Assembly: GCA_021831595.1 (NCBI GenBank)
Contig: JAKBMK010000002.1
Location: 1 to 42,720 of the forward strand
Origin: a bacterium
Lineage (GTDB): Bacteria > Patescibacteriota > Minisyncoccia > Phycocordibacterales > UBA9973
Length of the DNA: 42,720 bases
Direction: 5' to 3'
Part shown: piece after piece, positions 40,713-42,720 of the stretch
How positions within the stretch are numbered: position 1 is the stretch's first letter
Layout: every line of letters begins with the position of its first letter
The notes under the pieces: generated by a model
What the model was told of the DNA's origin: nothing
The model's database searches: none
Seen by the model: only the letters and a program-made list of their open reading frames with translations
Translations under genes and position numbers: made by a program

Positions 40713-41684
40713 ATGCCTAAACAAATTTATATAACAAGAAGAATACCAGACGCTGGATTAAAATTATTGGATGAGAAGGGAATTCACTACGATATGTGTG
40801 ACGAGCACAATCCTCCTTGCAAAAAAGATATAATAAAAAAACTTAAGAAGAAACAATATGACGGAGTAATATCTTTCCTCACAGATCCTATAGACAAGGA
40901 CGTGTTTGATGCTTGTCCTACAGCCAAAATTTTTGCTAATTTCTCTGTCGGTTTTAATAATGTAGACATAGAAGAAGCCAAAAAAAGAAATATAGCCGTA
41001 ACAAATACTCCAGGAACTTCAAATACTGCTGTAGCTGAACACACACTAGCACTTATGCTCGCTCTTACCACTCGTTTGACCGAAGGAGATAGATATATGA
41101 GGGCCGGTAAATACAAGGGGTGGGATCCATGTCTTCTTGTGGGGACAGACATGAAGGGTAAAGTTATTGGTCTAGTTGGTACAGGAGCAATCGGAAGTGA
41201 AGTAGCCAGAACACTAAAGCATGGATTTGGTTCAACTATAATATATAGTGATGTAGTAGAAAATAAAGCTTTAGAAGAAGAAACTGGCGCTGTCAAAAAA
41301 GAAATGGATGAACTTTTAAAGACAGCTGATATTGTTTCCTTACACTGTCCACTTCTACCAAGTACTACTCATCTTATAAACGAAGATAAGTTAAAGATGA
41401 TGAAGAAGACAGCTTTCCTAGTAAACACATCTAGAGGTCCTGTTGTCGATGAAATTGCTTTGGTTAAAGCTTTGCAAAATAAAACTATTCAAGGAGCAGC
41501 TCTTGATGTTTTTGAATTTGAGCCAAAACTTACAAAAGGTCTTGCAAAACTAGAAAATGTAATCCTTACTCCACATATCGCTTCTGCCAGAGAAAGTGCT
41601 CGCAACATGATGGCTGAAATCGTAGCTAAAAATGTAATCTCTGTTCTCGAGGATGGTAAGGCACTAAATAGTGTTATAAAATAA
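40713..41684 (+). CDS. D-isomer 2-hydroxyacid dehydrogenase (glycerate/hydroxypyruvate reductase type)
   Basis: A 323-aa NAD(P)-dependent dehydrogenase. The nucleotide-binding loop is GLVGTGAIGSEVA (about 152-164). The catalytic triad is visible as Arg in NTSRGPVVDE (about 240), Glu in DVFEFEP (about 269) and His in LTPHIASA (about 287). Substrates could be glyoxylate, hydroxypyruvate or a 3-phosphoglycerate analogue; sequence alone does not decide. It starts 5 nt after the reduced pyruvate kinase, which suggests a link in three-carbon acid metabolism. Confidence 0.92.
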   Translation: MPKQIYITRRIPDAGLKLLDEKGIHYDMCDEHNPPCKKDIIKKLKKKQYDGVISFLTDPIDKDVFDACPTAKIFANFSVGFNNVDIEEAKKRNIAVTNTPGTSNTAVAEHTLALMLALTTRLTEGDRYMRAGKYKGWDPCLLVGTDMKGKVIGLVGTGAIGSEVARTLKHGFGSTIIYSDVVENKALEEETGAVKKEMDELLKTADIVSLHCPLLPSTTHLINEDKLKMMKKTAFLVNTSRGPVVDEIALVKALQNKTIQGAALDVFEFEPKLTKGLAKLENVILTPHIASARESARNMMAEIVAKNVISVLEDGKALNSVIK

Positions 41685-41691
41685 GGGAATT

Positions 41692-41720
41692 GGCGTAACT
41701 CTGTCAAAGAGTTATAATGT
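41692..41720 (+). promoter_or_regulatory. Promoter with palindromic spacer before the coiled-coil protein
   Basis: TTGGCG (41692-41697), a 17-bp spacer and TATAAT (41715-41720). The inverted repeat AACTCT-GTCAA-AGAGTT (41699-41715) fills the spacer. It could be an operator or a weak terminator stem of the upstream gene. Confidence 0.5.
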
Positions 41721-41748
41721 AAACATTATTAGTATTTAATAAAAAATT

Positions 41749-42672
41749 ATGCAAAAATACATCAAATATTCATCATTAATTTTTGTGAGTGTTCTAGCTT
41801 TTGCCCCTCTTGCTTATGCAGAAGAAACAACAACAGCAGTGCCTCCACAAAATCCATCTGTTACTAGTCCACAACCTTTCGGTGCCATTCGTAAAGAATT
41901 GAAGGATAAGAAAATGGAAATAAAAGATCAAAAAGCAGAATTAAAAGACCAGGCAGCTCAAGACAAAGAACTCTTTAAAAAAGAAATGGAAGCAAAAAAA
42001 GAAGAGTTTAAAGCTCAAGTAGAACAAAGCCGAGAAGACATCAAAAATGCAATGGAGGCAAAAAAGGCTGAGTTCAAAAAATTAGTAGACGCAAAAAGAG
42101 AGGAATTGAAAGCAAAGGCTGAAACTCTTAGAGAAAAAGTCAAAACTGATTTAACAAAAATCAGAGATGAGAAGAAGAGACAAACAGCTCAAAATATAAT
42201 TGACAAAGTGGCAGAACTTAATACAAAAGCTGTTACAAATCTAAACAATTCAACAGATCAAATAGAAGAAGCATTACTACGTATTGAGGCTCGTGCAAAT
42301 GCGGCTGAGATAAAGGGGATAGATGTTTCAAAAACAAAAGCAGAAATTGTGAAGGCTAAAGCTCTAGTTGTCCAAGTTAGAGCATTAATCTTAACTCAAT
42401 CTACAAAAGTATATACAACAAACATAACAACAGATGCAGCGTTAAAGAATGCGATGAGTAAGGTAAAAGAAAGTCTAAATGGAGACATCAAAGTTCTTCG
42501 CGATAAGGTCAAAACTTTACATGAAGCCGCTAGGGTCGCAGCCACAACACTAGCTCAAACTCCTGGTATAGACGACGAAACTCCAGCAACAACAACGACC
42601 CCAACAACTCCTACTACTACAGTAGATACAACAAAAGTCGAAGACACAACAACTACTACAACTAATCAATAA
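41749..42672 (+). CDS. Secreted coiled-coil protein
   Basis: I do not recognise a family. The 307-aa protein has a signal peptide (1-24, ending LAYAEE), then a Lys/Glu-rich coiled coil from about 40 to 150 with an 11-residue-like periodicity (KKEMEAKKEEFKAQ, NAMEAKKAEFKKL), a second helical section (about 150-270), and a Thr/Pro-rich tail (TPTTPTTTV). No membrane helix or enzyme motif is seen. It may be a periplasmic spacer or stalk protein. Another gene starts 5 nt after it. Confidence 0.75.
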   Translation: MQKYIKYSSLIFVSVLAFAPLAYAEETTTAVPPQNPSVTSPQPFGAIRKELKDKKMEIKDQKAELKDQAAQDKELFKKEMEAKKEEFKAQVEQSREDIKNAMEAKKAEFKKLVDAKREELKAKAETLREKVKTDLTKIRDEKKRQTAQNIIDKVAELNTKAVTNLNNSTDQIEEALLRIEARANAAEIKGIDVSKTKAEIVKAKALVVQVRALILTQSTKVYTTNITTDAALKNAMSKVKESLNGDIKVLRDKVKTLHEAARVAATTLAQTPGIDDETPATTTTPTTPTTTVDTTKVEDTTTTTTNQ

Positions 42673-42677
42673 AATAT

Positions 42678-42720
42678 ATGAAGAAAACAATAATATGGAT
42701 TTTAGTTATATTGTTAATCA
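42678..42720 (+). CDS. Start of the next gene, cut by the window end
   Basis: ATG at 42678 opens MKKTIIWILVILLI, the beginning of a signal peptide or membrane anchor. It lies 5 nt after the coiled-coil gene, so it is in the same operon. Nothing more can be said. Confidence 0.6.
   Translation, partial: MKKTIIWILVILLI

Noticed and set aside
40787-41296. A 169-codon minus-strand frame opposite the dehydrogenase
   Set aside because: It lies wholly inside a gene with complete catalytic motifs and has no signal of its own.

Overview
This 42.7 kb window looks like a chromosomal segment from a Candidate Phyla Radiation (Patescibacteria) bacterium, most probably of the Parcubacteria group. That placement is inferred from content: AT-rich DNA, tight co-directional genes, a transketolase split into two proteins, short versions of several enzymes, many signal-peptide surface proteins (lamin-tail, parallel beta-helix, MBG, CAP and peptidoglycan-binding domains) and almost no Shine-Dalgarno sequences. 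In place of Shine-Dalgarno sites, about fourteen genes have a clear -10 hexamer (TATAAT, TATACT or similar) ending only 6-8 nt before the start codon, which is the signature of leaderless mRNAs. All 46 coding sequences whose stop is visible end in TAA or TAG and none in TGA. Layout: 1-5183 carries the end of murG, gltX, a secreted M23 peptidase, tRNA-Leu(UAA) on the minus strand, gatB and a small CxxC protein. 5206-12254 is central carbon and wall-precursor metabolism: GAPDH, dapF (minus), rpiB, an Rpe-like barrel, both transketolase halves, a PfkB sugar kinase (minus) and class II aldolase. 12266-16742 holds two unknown minus-strand genes, ribosomal protein L25, a secreted coiled-coil lytic transglycosylase, L31 and release factor 1. 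16759-18268 is an MFS efflux gene that looks imported: it has a real AGGAGG site, its own promoter, a 44-codon leader ORF and an attenuator with competing hairpins. 18321-25945 holds an RRM RNA-binding protein with a structured leader, tRNA-Ile(GAU), and a full F-type ATP synthase operon (atpI-like, B, E, F, H, A, G, D, C). 25949-28938 contains a small membrane protein, rarA, another membrane protein behind a palindromic operator, and an AlkD-type DNA glycosylase whose N-terminus is encoded by a dispersed repeat. 29118-36832 is a surface block: a five-repeat cysteine protein with one membrane anchor, a 1776-residue beta-helix/MBG/peptidoglycan-binding protein, and a CAP-domain membrane protein. 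36858-40707 has two micro-proteins, then an SOS-type promoter (a GAACN4GTTC box filling the -35/-10 spacer) in front of a 70-residue unknown, lexA, a Pif1-like helicase and a much reduced pyruvate kinase; a 2-hydroxyacid dehydrogenase, a secreted coiled-coil protein and the start of one more gene close the window. How the parts fit: the sugar enzymes connect the non-oxidative pentose phosphate pathway to lower glycolysis. The ATP synthase could make ATP or build an ion gradient. MurG, DapF, the M23 peptidase and the lytic transglycosylase build and trim peptidoglycan, to which the giant protein's C-terminal domain could anchor. RarA, AlkD, LexA and the Pif1-like helicase form a genome-maintenance set. 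The points most worth following are the attenuated efflux gene, the LexA-controlled promoter, the repeat inside alkD, the B-domain-less pyruvate kinase, the shared Cys-TG-Cys surface motif, and the leaderless, TGA-free gene expression.
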